From Closterium sp. Naga37s-1 (lineage: Eukaryota > Streptophyta > Zygnematophyceae > Desmidiales > Closteriaceae): DNA of 64,000 nt. Position numbers and translations under genes: made by a program. Under the pieces are notes generated by a model. The model was not told the origin of the DNA, did not search any database, and worked only from the letters and a program-made list of their open reading frames with translations. The stretch spans positions 496,001 through 560,000 of the forward strand of contig CANJKZ010000774.1 of assembly GCA_947471745.1 (NCBI GenBank). Direction: 5' to 3'. How positions within the stretch are numbered: position 1 is the first letter of the stretch; every line of letters starts with the position of its first letter. Shown here one piece after another: positions 10,816-22,699 of this stretch.

Positions 10816-13415
10816 CTCCGGGTGCTTCGTCTCGACGGGAGGCACTCTCTCCACAGGAGCTGCGAGAGTGGTTTGCCCGGCGCTGGAGGCGTGCTGCTGG
10901 AGCTGGAGGTTCTTCGGCTGCTGAGGGTGCTGGTGCCGCGGTTCCCGGAGGTGCTCGTACTGGGAGTACTGGAGCTGCTGGGCCTGCGGGTACGACTGGA
11001 GCTGGAGCTGCTGAGGGTGTTGGCGCTGAGGCTACTGCTGTCGGTCCTGGAGGCGGTCCTGCTGGGGGTGCTGGAGCTGGAGGTACTGCTGGCGCTGGTG
11101 CTGCCGCTGGGGGTACTGGTGCTGTCCCTGCTGTGTCTGGAGTCGCCACACGGCCTAGGCCGTACTTCGTTCCGCTCCTTCAGCAGGTTCTTGGTCTCCC
11201 GCCTTCTCCTGGTCCTCCTCCTCCCTTAGAGTGTCCACAGCCTGTCCCGTCACAGTTACAGTTACAGCCGGCCTCCCCACTGCCCGCTCCTTCTCCCTAC
11301 ACTGGTCCTACTGGAGGTCTTGCTGAGCGTCGTGAGCCTGCGTCTCGCCCTGCGTCGCCTGTCCGTGCTTCTCGCACTAGTGGTCGCGGTTCGCGTCAGC
11401 GTCCTCCTCCTGTCCCTGGCACGCACCGGATGTCTCTGCGTCCGTCCACTGCTCCTCTGCGTGCCCCTTTGCCTTCTCCTCCTGAGTCCTCTCTTCCTGC
11501 TCTTCCTGACCCGGAGTCGGACTCTCTTCGTGCTGCCAGTCCTACTGTCACGCGTCTCCTTGCTACTGTTGTCACTGACCCTTCCTTTGAGTCCACTGCT
11601 GCGTCTGCCCTAGTTACTGAGCTCGTCGACTTTGCTGCTCGCTGTCATCTAGATTACGCTGCTAGACTTGTTGCTGAGTCTGAGTCTGTCTGTCCTCCGT
11701 CGGTCGGGGGTGAGTGTGCCCTTGGCACGGACGTCCTTGAGGACAGGCAGGAGGAGTTCCAGTGTTTGGCTGCTGCTTCACCTCATCTCGTGTCCGTACT
11801 GCTTACCCCTGAGGGAGACCCGGATGCACTTGACATCCCGACTCCGCGCTCTTACGCGGAGGCGATAGAGGGTCCCTACTCCTCTCAGTGGCAGGCAGCT
11901 ATGGACGCAGAGATGGCTTCCTGGAAGTCCACAGGCACCTACGTTGACGAGGTTCCCCCGCCTGGGGCGAACATCGTCAGTGGCATGTGGATTTTCAGGG
12001 TGAAGCGACCGCCGGGTTCTCCGCCTGTCTTCAAGGCGCGTTACGTGGCTCGTGGCTTCAGTCAGCGGCAGGGAGTTGACTACTTTCAGACCTTCTCTCC
12101 CACCCCGAAGATGACCACTCTTCGGGTACTGCTGCACATAGCTGCTCACCGCGACTACGAGCTGCACTCTCTTGACTTCAGCACTGCTTTCTTGCAGGGC
12201 AGCCTGCACGAGGAGATCTGGCTGCGTCGCCCACCTGGCTTCACTGGGTCTTTTCCTCCTGGCACCCAGTGGAGCCTCCGGCGGCCAGTCTACGGTCTCC
12301 GCCAGGCACCGCGTGAGTGGCACGACACACTGAGGACTACACTTGCGGCTCTTGGGTTTGCTCCCTCTACTGCCGACCCGTCGCTGTTTCTGCGCACCGA
12401 CACTTCTTTGCAGCCGTTCTACATCCTCGTGTACGTCGACGACTTGGTCTTTGCCACAGCTGACACTGCTGGACTCGCCCACGTGAAGTCCGAGCTGCAG
12501 AAGAGACACACGTGTACAGACCTGGGTGAACTGCGCAGCTACCTTGGCTTGCAGATCACCCGAGACAGAGCACGCCGCACCATTACCCTGACTCAGTCAC
12601 ACATGGTGCAGCAGGTCCTTCAGCGCTTCGGCTTCACGTACTCCTCGCCTCAGGCCACTCCTCTGCCTACTCGCCACTCGCTCTCAGCTCTGCCTTCGGA
12701 TGAGTCCGTAGAGTCGAGTGGCCCGTACCCAGAGCTTGTTGGCTGCCTCATGTACCTGATGACCTGCACACGACCTGACCTTGCATACTCTCTTAGCATT
12801 CTTGCACGCTATGTTGCTCCTGGGAGACACAGACCGGAGCACATGGCTGCAGCGAAGAGGGTGTTGCGCTACTTGTGCAGTACATCGGGCATGGGGCTTG
12901 TGCTTGGAGGGCAGAGTCCAGTGGTCCTCACTGGACACGCAGACGCTTCTTGGGCTGACGACCAGGCTACGCAGCGGTCGTCACAGGGTTACACCTTCAG
13001 CCTTGGTTCCGGCTCTGTTTCGTGGCGGGCTACTCGCTCGTCTTCTGTTCTCGGCTCCAGTTGCGAGGCTGAGATCTACGCCGGGGCCATGGCTGCACAG
13101 GAGCTTCGCTGGCTCACCTACCTGCTGACTGACCTCGGAGAGCCGCCTCGTTCTCCTCCAGTGCTCTACGTAGACAACAAGGCCATGCTGGCCTTGTGTC
13201 GAGAGCAGAGACTGGAGCACAGAACGAAGCACATTGCTCTTCGCTACTTCCTTGCTCGTGAGCTACAGCAGCGTGGTCAGCTGCGACTTGCGTACGTGGC
13301 CTCTGAGGCCAACACTGCTGATATCTTCACCAAGGCACTTGCGCCTTGTGATCATCAGCGCTTCTGTACTCAGCTGGGTCTTGTGCCTACCTTGCCTCAC
13401 TTGCTCACCTCTTGA

Positions 13416-13622
13416 CCTTGTTTGTACTGTTGCATATATATATACTCCTGCTCTTGCTTGTTTAGCCTTATATATATATGTAATCCTGCATGTTAATTGG
13501 CCTTGTGGCCTTGAACTTGTGCTCGGAATGTGTGGTGACTTTGTGATCCACCCTGAGCTTGCTTTGCTTTGCTTGACTGGTCTTGTGACCCCTTGTTCTC
13601 CCCCACTTTGCCTATGGGGGTG
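13416..13622 (+). promoter_or_regulatory. 3' noncoding tail of B with hairpin block and PPT
   Basis: GGCC-TTGT-GGCC at 13499-13510, GCTCGG...GTGG...CCAC...CTGAGC at 13521-13558, and CCCCCA...TGGGGG at 13600-13620 ending in the polypurine tract. Sequence and order match the tails of H, G and D. A short TATATATA stretch lies at about 13434-13445 and 13470-13482. Confidence 0.7.
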
Positions 13623-13751
13623 TGTCAGAGTTATTTGACATAGCTACTGTAGGCTATAGTGGAGTAGCACATATGGGGTACAGTTTCCTAGGGTTTGCCT
13701 TTTGTACCCAACTTTCACTTAGTCATTCAATTCCTGTTTTCTTGATTCACA
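13623..13751 (+). repeat. 3' LTR of B
   Basis: 129 bp, identical to 6467-6595 by eye. The CCGTC duplication follows at 13752-13756, where leader DNA of A resumes. Confidence 0.97.
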
Positions 13752-14530
13752 CCGTCGCCCCCGGCCAGTCGCCCATCGCCCCCCTAGGCCCGGCCCGTCG
13801 CCCGTCGCTCCTAGGACCCGACCAGTCGCCCCTGGCCCCGCGGCCCGTCGCCCCTAACCTAGGCCCGGCCCGTCGACCGTCGCCCGTCGCCCCTAACCTA
13901 GGCCCCGGCCCATCGCTCCTGGCCCTCACGGCCCGTCGTCCCTAGGCTCCGCGGCCTGTCGCCCCTAGCCCCCCCGGCCCGTCGCTCCTGGCCCCGCGGC
14001 CCGTCGCCCCTAGGCCCCCCGGCCCGTCGCCCCTAGGCCCCGTGGCCCGTCGCCCCTAGGCCCGCGCCCGTCGCTCCTGGCCCCGCGGCCTGTCGCCCCT
14101 AGGTCCGCGGCCCGTCGCCCCTAGGCCCCGACCCGTCGCTCCTGGCCCCGCGGCCCGTCGCCCCTCGGCCCCCGGCCCGTCGCCCCTAGGCCCCGCGGCC
14201 CGTCCCCCCTAGGCTCCCGGCCCGTCGCTCCTGGCCCCGCGGCTTGTCGCTCCCGGCCCCGCGGCCCGTCGCCCCTAGGACCCCGGCCCGTCGCCCCTAG
14301 GCCCCGCGGCCCGTCGCCCTTAGGCCCCCGGCCCGTCGCTCCTGGCCCCGCGGCCCGTCGCTCCTGGCCCGCGGCCCGTCCCCCCTAGCCCCGGCCCGTA
14401 GCCCCTGACCCCGCAGCCCGTCGCCCCTAGGCCCCGACCCATCGCCCCTAGGCCCCGGCCCGTCGCCCCTGGCCCCAACACATCGCCCCACGGCCGCCCC
14501 TAGGCCCTCGAGCCGCCCCTCCTGCAGCCT
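13752..14530 (+). repeat. GC-rich leader minisatellite of A (right part)
   Basis: Degenerate tandem array of cccgtcgcccctaggcccc-type units of about 18-20 bp. The left part is 6360-6466, before B. Ends just upstream of the gag ATG at 14590. Confidence 0.85.
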
Positions 14531-14589
14531 GCTGCCTGCCCTTTTCCTCGCGCTACCCGGCCTCTGCCCGCCCTACGTTCTGCTCCGCT

Positions 14590-17500
14590 ATGGCTTCTCT
14601 CCGCGTGCTAGCGTTCGATCATGAGGGACGCCCTATCCAGTTTGACACGTGGCTCGATGACCTGCAGCTGTACCTACTGAGCGACTCTAGGGACAGTGTT
14701 TCGTTGTTTGACCACACGTCTGGCGCCGCTCCCGCCCCTCCCACCACAGCTGACAGTGCGACTCGCTCGCAGTGGCTTACTCGTGACGCTGCTGCTTGCT
14801 TAGCCATTCGCATCCACCTGCCGTTAGCCGAATGCGCTCACTTCGGACAGCACAGGACAGCACAGGCACTGTACGACGCTGTCGTCGCTCGCTACTCCTC
14901 GCCTGCCACTGCTACTCTAGGCCGTCTTCTACTGCCCTACCTGTTCCCTGAGTTGTCCGCCTTTGCCATAGTCGAGGACCTGATTTCCAACCTTTGCGCT
15001 AGCGACGCTCGCTACCGAGCTGCCGCCCCTGCTGAGTTCCTTGACAGGAACCAGCCCCTGATGGTCATCACTCTCTACTTCATAGTCACCCACCTCCCTA
15101 ACTCTCTTCGCTCTGTCAGGGACCACTTTCCCTCCCTTGACCCCACAGTCCTCACTGTTGACCTACTCGAGCAGCACCTCCTTGCAGCTGAGACTAGTGT
15201 AGTCGCTGTAGGTGCTGCTCGTGGCACTCCGCGCCCGCCCTTCTTTGAGGGGTGCTCCCCCTCCCCCCTTGCCCCCTCCTACGCCTCTGTTGCTGCTGTT
15301 GACATCCTTGGTACTGAGGATGTCGGGGCTGCTTCTGCTAGTACGAAGCGCCGCAGCAGCAAGGGCAAGGGTGGCAGAGGTGGTGGAGGGGGCAGCGGGA
15401 GTGGTGGTGGGGGCAGCAGTGGAGGTAGTGGAGGCAGTGGAGGTGGTGGCAGCGGTGGGAGAGGTGGCGGGAGTGGGGGCGTTGGTGGAGGCGGTGGAGG
15501 CAGCGGTGGGAGTGGCGGTAGCGGCAGCGGTGGCAGTGGCGGCGGTAGGGCTGGAGCTCAGCGTGGAGGTTCTGGAGGTAGCCACCGGCAGCGGCAGCAG
15601 CGTCGGAGCGAGACCTCGTCGCCCCAGCAGCTTCGTGAGTGGTTGTTTCAACGTGGGGCGTCTGGGGGTAGTGTGAGCTGCCCGTATGTCATTCGCACGG
15701 GTGACCGTGCTGGTCAGACATGCGGGAAGCCTCACACTCAGCACCGCTGCTTCTCCTGCCTCAACGACGCTTGGCACGCTGAGTTTGGAGATGAGGTCGA
15801 GCGCCCCCATTGGGCAGAGCTGCTTAGGTCTGGAGTTGCGATCTTTGATCTAGACTATGATGCTATCTTTTCTGCTATGTATGCTTTGTCTGCTTGTGCT
15901 GAGGGTGACTGTTTCGTGTGTGTGCCACCTGACCCAGGTATAGAGGCTGCTGCTCTAGGTGCTAGTGAGTCTTCTCTGCCTGGTACTGCGCCTGCTGCGG
16001 CCTTGCACACCTTCACGCTAAACTCAGGTGCCTCACGCTGTTTCTTTCGTGACAGCACCACCCTCACTCCTCTCCCTGCACCTGTCCCGGTTAGACTGGC
16101 TGACCCCTCTGGGGGGGCCGGTCGTTGCCCGTTCCTCCACTGTCCTCCCGTGTCTGGCAATTCCGTCCAGCTCACTGTCAGATCTTCACCTCCCCTCATT
16201 CTTTACGAACTTGGTGAGTACCACTGCCCTCCAGGACACGATGGTCACTACCACCACTCCTAGGGGTCAGCGTGTGTCGATCTGCACGTGTACACGGACG
16301 GGTCGTCACCTGGCCACGTTCACTCGTCGGTCGGGGTCGAGTCTGTACACACTCGCTACCGAGCCTCCTCAGGTAACTGCGTCTGCTCAGGTGTCCGCGT
16401 CAGGTCCGGTAGCACCCCCTTGCTCGTGTCGCCTCCTGTCGCACCAGACTCTTCTGTGGCACCACCGCCTGGGTCACCCCTCCCTGCCACGCCTTCGTGG
16501 CATGCACTCCCGTCTCCTTGTCTCTGGTCTTCCCAGGTCTCTGCCTCCCCTCCCGCCCTTGCCTGCCCCGCCCTGCCTTCCTTGCGTCGAGGGGCGGCAG
16601 CGAACCGCTCCTCACTCCTCCAAGTTTTCCCCAACGACTGCTCACCTGCAGACTCTCCACATGGACATGTGGGGCCTAGCCCGCGTCAGTGGACAAGGCC
16701 GCGAGCACTACTTTCTGCTGGTTGTTGACGACTACACATGGTACACCATGGTCTTCCCCTTGCGCAGCAAGGGTCAGGTCGTTGATGTCTTGATCCCTTA
16801 GATCCGCGGAGTCTTTCTCCAGCTCCGCGAGCGGTTCCGTGCAGACCTTCCTGTCCTGCGTCTGCACTCTGACAGAGGTGGTGAGTTCTCCGACCTCTTG
16901 CGGGACGTTTGTCGTGGGGAGGGCATTCTCCAGTCGTTCACGCTTCCGGACTCCCCTCAGCAAAATGGGATTGCTGAGCGCCGCATTGGCTTAGTCATGG
17001 AGGTCGCTCGTACCTCCATGATCCATGAGGCTGCTCCCCATTTTCTGTGGCCGTTTGCGGTCCGGTACGCTGCGCATCAGCTCAACCTCTGGCCCCATGT
17101 CTCCTTGCCGTGGACCTCGCCTACACTACGTTGGACAGGGAAGGTTGGCGATGCGTTGGTGTTCTGGGTCTGGGGCTCTCGTGCCTTTGTTTGTGATAGG
17201 TCCGCGGACAAGCTCTCCGCCCGCGCTATTCCCTGCGTCTTCCTTGGCTTTTCCCCTGACGCGCCTGGCTGGCAGTTTTACCACCCCACCTCGCGCCGTG
17301 TCTTCCCCTCTCAGGACGTCACGTTTGACGAGTCGGTTCCCTTTTACCGTCTCTTCCCCTACCGCTCTGCCCCTCCCCCACCCTCGCCGCTCCTCCTTGC
17401 TCCAGGCCCCCCTCCGGTAGATCCCCTCCCCCCCCCAGGGTCCTGCTCCCTCAGGTGTGTCTCAGGTAGACCCTCTCCCTGGTACTGCGCCTATTGAGGT

Positions 17501-20337
17501 AGCTGTCGGCTCAGGTGCTGCTCGAGGTGCTGCATCTGGGGGTGCTGTGTCTGGGGGTGCGGAGCCTGGGGGTGCTGAGTCTGAGGGTGCTGGGTCTGGG
17601 GGTGCTGAGCCTAGGGGTGAGGAGGCTAGGGGTGCTGAGCCTGCAGGCGTGGAGCCTGGGGGTGCTGAGCCTGAGGGTGTTGAGTCTGGGGGTGCTGAGC
17701 CTCGGGGTGCTGCTTCGTTTGGAGTTCCTGCTGGTGCTTCGCCGAGACTGTCTCCGCAACAGCTGCGTGAGTAGCTTGTTCGGAGCGCACTCCTTCGGAG
17801 TGGAGCTACCGGAGCTGGAGGTGCTGGAGACGCTGGAGCTGGAGGTGCTGGAGTTACTGCTGGAGCTGGTGGTTCTGGAGGTACTGCGGCTACTGGTCCT
17901 GGAGGTGCTCGTAGGCACTGGAGCTGCCAGGACTGGTGGTGTTGGGGGCGCTGGAGCTGGAGACCTTACGGAGCCTGGAGGTGCTGGAGCTGGAGGCTCT
18001 GGCGTTGGTTAGCGATGGAGCAAGAGGAGCTGGAGCTGGTGGCACTGGCGCTGGAGGAGCTGGAGCCGGAGGCACTGGCGCGGGAGGAGGTGGAGCTGGA
18101 GGAGCTGGAGCTGTTCACCGTGGAGGCACTGTGCGGCCGCAACCATACTTGGTTCCCCTGCTTCAGCAGGTTCTTGGTGTCCCGTCTTCTACTAGCCTTA
18201 CTCCTCCCCTACTGTGTCCACCGCCTGACCAGTCACAGCTGCCGTTGCAGCCAGCCTCCCCACTGCCTGCTCCTTCTCCTTACACTGAGCAGACCGGCGG
18301 TCTTACAGAGCGTCGTGAGCCTGCGTCTCGTCCTGTCTCGCCTGTTCGCACTGCTCGTCACGTTCCTCGTTCACGTCCTCCTCTTGTCCCTGGCACGCAC
18401 ACTACGGCACTTCGTCCTTCCTCTGTTCCTCTGCGTGTTCCTCTGTCGCCTCCTCCTGAGTCCTCTCTTCCTGAGGTCCCTGACCCTGAGTCTGACCGCG
18501 CTCGTGCTGCCAGTCCCACTGTCTCTCGTCTCCTCGCCACTGTTGTCACTGACCCTTCTTTTGAGTCCACTGCTGCGTCTGCCCTTGTTGCTGAGCTGGT
18601 TTACTTTGCTGCTGCCTGTCGTCTAGACTACGCCACTGCTCTTGTTGCTGAGTCTGTGTCTGCCAGTCCTCCGTCCGTCGGGGGTGAGTGTGCTCTTGGC
18701 ATGGACGTCCTTGGGGACAGGCAGGAGGACTTTGAGTCTCTTGCAGCTGCTGTACCTCGTTCCGCTTCCATGCTGCTTGCCCCTAAGGGAGACCCGGATG
18801 CACCAGACATCCCGATCTCGCGCTTTTATGCAGAGGCGATTACGGGTCCTTACTCCTCTCAGTGGCAGGCAGCCATGAATGTCGAGATGGCATCCTGGAA
18901 GTCCACAGGCACCTTCGTCGACGCTGTTCCCCCGTCTCGGGCGAACATAGTCGATGGCATGTGGAGTTTCAGGGTAAAGCGGCCGCCGGGTTCTCCGCCT
19001 GCCTTCAAGGTGCATTATTTTGCTCGAGGCTTCAGTCAGCGATAGGGGTTTTGCTGCATGTCGCTGCTCAGCGTGACTACGAGCTGCACTCTCTTGACTT
19101 CAGCACAGCTTTCTTGCAGGGCAGCCTGAACGAGGAGATCTGGCTGCGCCGCCCACCTGGCTTCACTGGATCGTTTCCTGCAGGTACCCAGTGGAGCCTC
19201 CGGCGGCCAGTCTACGGTCTCCGCCAGGCGCCTCGCGAGTGGCACGACACACTGAGGACTACACTTGCGGCTCTTGGGTTTGCTCCTTCTACTGCTGACC
19301 CGTCGCTGTTTCTATGCACTGACACCTCGCTGCCACCGTTCTACGTCCTCGTCTACGTCGACGACCTGGTCTTTGCCACTGCTGACATTGAGGCACTGAC
19401 CCTTGTGAAATCGGAGCTGTAGAAGAGACACACCTGCACTGACCTGGGTGAACTGTGCAGCTATCTTGGCTTGCAGATCACCCGGGACAGAGCACGGCGC
19501 ACCATCACACTGACTCAGTCACACATGGTGCACCAGGTCCTTCAGCGCTTCGGCTTCCATTTCTCCTCGCCACAGCCCACTCCTCAATCTACCGGCCACT
19601 CGCTCTCAGCTCCACCTTCGGACGAGTCCGTAGAGTCGAGCGGTCCGTACCCAGAGCTTGTGGGTTGCCTCATGTACCTGATGACGTGCACACGACCTGA
19701 CCTCGCGTACCCTCTCAGCCTTTTGGCTCGCTACGTGGCTCCCAGTAGGCACCGAAAGGTGCACTGGGATGCTGCGAAGAGGGTACTGCATTACTTGTGC
19801 AGTACGTCGAGCATGGGGCTCGTGCTTGGATGACGGGGTCCAGTTGTCCTCACTGGTCACGCAGACGCTTCCTGGGTTGACGACTCAGCTACGTAGCAGT
19901 CGTCACAGGGTTACACCTTCAGCCTCGGTTCCGGCTCTGTTTCCTGGCGGTCTACCCGCTCGTCTTCGGTTCTCTGCTCCAGTTGTGAGGCTGAGATCTA
20001 CGCCGGAGCCATGGCTGCACAGGAGCTACGCTGGCTCACCTACCTGCTGACTGACTTGGGAGAGCAGCCTCGTTCGCCTCCAGTTCTGTACGTAGACAAC
20101 AAAGCCATGATTGCCTTGTGTCGGGAGAACAGACTGGTGCACAGAATGAAGCACATCGCTCTGCGATACTTCCTTGCTCGAGAGTTGCAGCAGCGTGGCC
20201 AGCTTCGTCTTGCGTACGTGGCCACTAGGGCCAGCACTGCTGATATATTCACCAAGGCACTTCCGCCTGGTGATCATCAGCGCTTCTCTACTGTGTTAGG
20301 CCTTGTGCCTACTTTTCCTCACTTGCTCACTCCTTGA
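14590..20337 (+). pseudogene. gag-pol of element A
   Basis: Gag begins MASLRVLAFDHEGRP. It has a Gly/Ser-rich stretch (about 15375-15590) and the same C-x13-C-x3-H-x4-C motif (15679-15750). Protease is at about 16010-16060, GAG-pre-integrase WHHRLGHPS at about 16460, integrase at about 16600-17340, repeat linker at about 17510-18110, RT at about 18870-19560 (VYVDDLVF) and RNase H at about 19850-20290. Ends PHLLTP. A fossil with roughly eight to ten breaks. Confidence 0.88.
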
Positions 20338-20355
20338 CTTGCTTGTACTCTGATC

Positions 20356-21031
20356 TAACGGTCGTAACTGCGCATGAGGAACAGAGGTTGAACTACTGTT
20401 CCAGATGAGATATCTATGGACGGGAGGTGCTTGCCCTCCGCCTGGACCACAGTGTGGCGAACGCACTTGTCCAATTCTAGCTCTTGCCAGCCAAATTGAT
20501 CTTCCCCAGCATGTTCTGCTCCTCAACAAAATTCCTCCGATGTCGTTTGTGTCGAACTGTGCCAAAATTGCGGGTGTAGATGGGTGCATGCTGCTTGAAT
20601 GCGAACTCGATCTTGTGAAGGACCCGATTCGTGCGAAACTTCTGACCTCGGAAAACTGCTTCGCACCTTTCAACCCACAGCTGATGAAATGCGATGGATG
20701 TGAGAGTCAGCTCCGGAAAAGCTGAGCTGGACCCCGTTTTCCGGAACAGTAGGTCATCGAGCGTGGCTGTTGGACGGTTGGGATTTAGCATGCGCAAGGC
20801 GCGCCTGAGGGCGGAGGTGACCATTTGGATCCGAGGGCAGAGAAGGAGACAGTGGTCCAGAGACTCCTCCTCCCCACAGTAGGGTAGGTCGGTTTCCCAC
20901 CGTGGAATGCAAGACGCTCCCCCACTTGCAAGTTTAGACCGTGGATTCGGAGGAGGACGTCACGTGGACGGCTGGGAACGGCCAGCGATTCCCGTGTTGC
21001 CAACAACCGCTTCCAGTTGATGTGCCTCCCC
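20356..21031 (-). pseudogene. LINE ORF2 C-terminal fragment (zf-RVT region)
   Basis: Minus-strand sequence reading W-KRLLATRESL, PRDVLLRIHGLNL, VGERLAFHGGKPT, then YCGEEESLDHCLLLCP in a second frame, then LWVERCEAVFRGQKF and GTVRHKRHRRNF. The spaced Cys/His pattern downstream of PRDVLLRIH is that of the zinc-binding end of LINE-type reverse transcriptases. One frame shift lies between HGGKPT and YCGEEE (about 20880-20890); the frame then stops at 20477. No poly(A) is seen at the 3' edge, where it abuts element A. The endonuclease and RT core are absent, so this is dead. Confidence 0.65.
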
Positions 21032-21163
21032 TGTCAGAACATTATAGCTTATACATTTGTGTAGGCTGTAGTGGGGTAGCCCATAAGGGGTACAACACAA
21101 TTCGGGTTAGTACTTGTACCCAATTGTTTCATAGTTCATTCATTCTCGTTCGTTATTCTCACA
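21032..21163 (+). repeat. 5' LTR of C
   Basis: 132 bp, TGTCAGAACA...TTCTCACA, then the primer-binding site. GGGTACAA/TTGTACCC hairpin present. Roughly 9% different by eye from the A LTR, so it is not the missing 3' LTR of A. Confidence 0.9.
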
Positions 21164-21209
21164 TGGAATCGGAGCAGGTTTCTTGGGCCCACCACCTGCT
21201 ACGCTGCTA

Positions 21210-22640
21210 GTACCCCCCCCTAGGCCCGTCGCGCCCCTTAGGCCCGTCGCGCCACCTCACGGCCCCTAGGCCCCGTCGCTCACGGCCCCTCGGCCCTGTA
21301 CCTCACGGCCCCTAGGCCCCGGCCCCGTCGCTGCCCCTACCTCGGCCGCTTGGCCCCGTTTGCCCCGTCGCCCCTAGTCGCGCCACTCGGCCCCATTGGC
21401 CCCGTCGCCCCTAGCCACGCCTCTCGGCCCCGTTGGCCCTGTCGCCCCTAGCCGCGCCCCAAGGCCCCGTTGGCCCCGTCGCCCCTAGCCGCGCCCCTTC
21501 GGCCCCGTTGGCCCCGTCGCTCCTAGCCGAGCCTTTCGGCCCAGTTGGCCCCGTCGCCCCTAGCCGCGCTCCTTCGGCCCCGTCGACCCCGTCGCCCCTA
21601 GCCGCGCCACTCGGCCCCGTCGCCCCTAGCCGCGCCCCAAGGCCCCGTTGGCCCCGTCGCCCCTAGCCGCGCCTTTCGACCCAATTGGCCCCGTCGCCCC
21701 TAGCCGCGCTCCTTCGGCCCCGTTGGCCCCGTCGCCCCTAGCCGCGCCCCTTAGGCCCAGTTGGCCCCGTCGCCCCTAGCCGCGCCCCTTCGGCCTCGTT
21801 GGCCTCGTCGCCCCCAGCCGCGCCACTCGGCCCCGTTGGCCCCGTCGCCCCTAGCCGCGCCCCTCGGCCCCATTGGCCCCGTCGCCCCTAGCCGCGCCCT
21901 TAGGCCCAGTTGGCCCCGTCGCCCCTAGCCGCGCCCCTTCGGCCCCGTTGGCCCCGTCGCCCCTAGCCGCGCCCCTCGGCCCCGTTGGCCCCGTCGCCCC
22001 TAGCCGCGCCCCTCGGCCTCGTTGGCCCCGTCGACCCCGTCGCCCCTAATCGCGCCCCTCGGCCCCACTGGCCCCGTCGCCCCTAGCCGCGCCCCTCGGC
22101 CCCGTTGGCCCCGTCGACCCCGTCGCCCCTAGCCGCGCCCCTCGGCCCGATTGGCCCCGTCGCCCCTAGCCGCGCCCCTCGGCCCCGTTGGCCTCGTCGA
22201 CCCTGACGCCCCTAGCCGCACCCCTGGGCACCACTGGCCCCATCGCCCCTAGCCGCGCACCTCGGCCCCTAGGCCTCTTTGGCCCCTCGGCCCCGCCCCT
22301 CGGCCCCTCGGCCCCTAGGCCCATTTGCCCCTCGGCCCCTCGGCCCCTCGGCCCCTAGGCCCATTGGCCCCTCGACCCTGCCACCCTCTTGTTTGGCCCC
22401 TCGGCCCCTAGGCCCCTTGGCCCCCTTTACCTCGTGTTTGGCCCCTCGGCCCCTAGGCCCCTTGGCCCCTTGACCTCGTGTTTGGCCCCTCGGCCCCACC
22501 CCTTGGCCCCTCGGCACCTAGTCTCCTCGGCCCCTCGGCCCCTAGGACCCTTGGCCCCTCGGCCCCTCGGCCCCGCCACCCTCGTGTTAGACCCCTCGGT
22601 CCCTAGGCCCCTCGGTCCCTAGGCCCCTCGGCCCCGCCCC
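21210..22640 (+). repeat. GC-rich leader minisatellite of C
   Basis: About 1.4 kb of tandem units. The first kilobase repeats ggccccgtcgcccctagccgcgcc-type units of about 25-34 bp. About 22260-22640 repeats shorter ggcccctcggcccctagg units. The second type also fills the leader of element D on the other strand. Confidence 0.88.
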
Positions 22641-22699
22641 CTGGCCCCTTAGCTACTACTGCTACTACTGCTACTGCTGCTCCTGAGTCCTGCGCCACT

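Larger units (their letters stand above)
7757..13415 (+). pseudogene. gag-pol of element B
   Basis: Gag starts MATPSVLAFDAEGRAI near a purine-poor leader end, with a capsid-like helical part, a Gly-rich stretch, a poly-Gln run and a zinc-knuckle-like C-x13-C-x3-H-x4-C (about 8894-8965). Then protease LDSGASRSFF, GAG-pre-integrase WHHRLGHPS, integrase HSDRGGEF and SPQQNGIAERR, a long GGAEP-type linker, RT VYVDDLVF and RNase H CEAEIYAGAMAAQE, ending PHLLTS. Family role: particle formation, reverse transcription and integration. Close to whole, about one break. Confidence 0.9.
6467..13751 (+). mobile_element. Copia LTR retrotransposon B, very young
   Basis: Both 129-bp LTRs (6467-6595, 13623-13751) are present and identical by eye. 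Both flanks carry the same 5 bp, CCGTC (6462-6466 and 13752-13756), so it inserted recently into the leader of A. Primer-binding site from 6596 (TGGTATAGAGC). Parts: leader 6596-7756, gag about 7757-9150, protease about 9290-9400, integrase about 9720-10450, repeat linker about 10450-11890, RT about 11900-12650, RNase H about 12880-13380, polypurine tract 13615-13622. Nearly whole; about one break. Confidence 0.97.
6174..20355 (+). mobile_element. Copia LTR retrotransposon A, host of nested element B
   Basis: 5' LTR 6174-6304, primer-binding site from 6305 (TGGTTTCAGAGC), leader 6305-6466 continuing at 13752-14589, coding part 14590-20337. Element B (6467-13751) sits in the leader repeats with a perfect CCGTC duplication. 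No 3' LTR or polypurine tract follows; the sequence switches to LINE DNA at about 20356, so A is incomplete at its 3' end. The coding part is broken, roughly eight to ten breaks. Older than B. Confidence 0.9.

Noticed and set aside
21032-21163. Missing 3' LTR of element A
   Set aside because: It is followed by a primer-binding site and leader, differs from the A 5' LTR by roughly 9%, and LINE DNA separates it from A.
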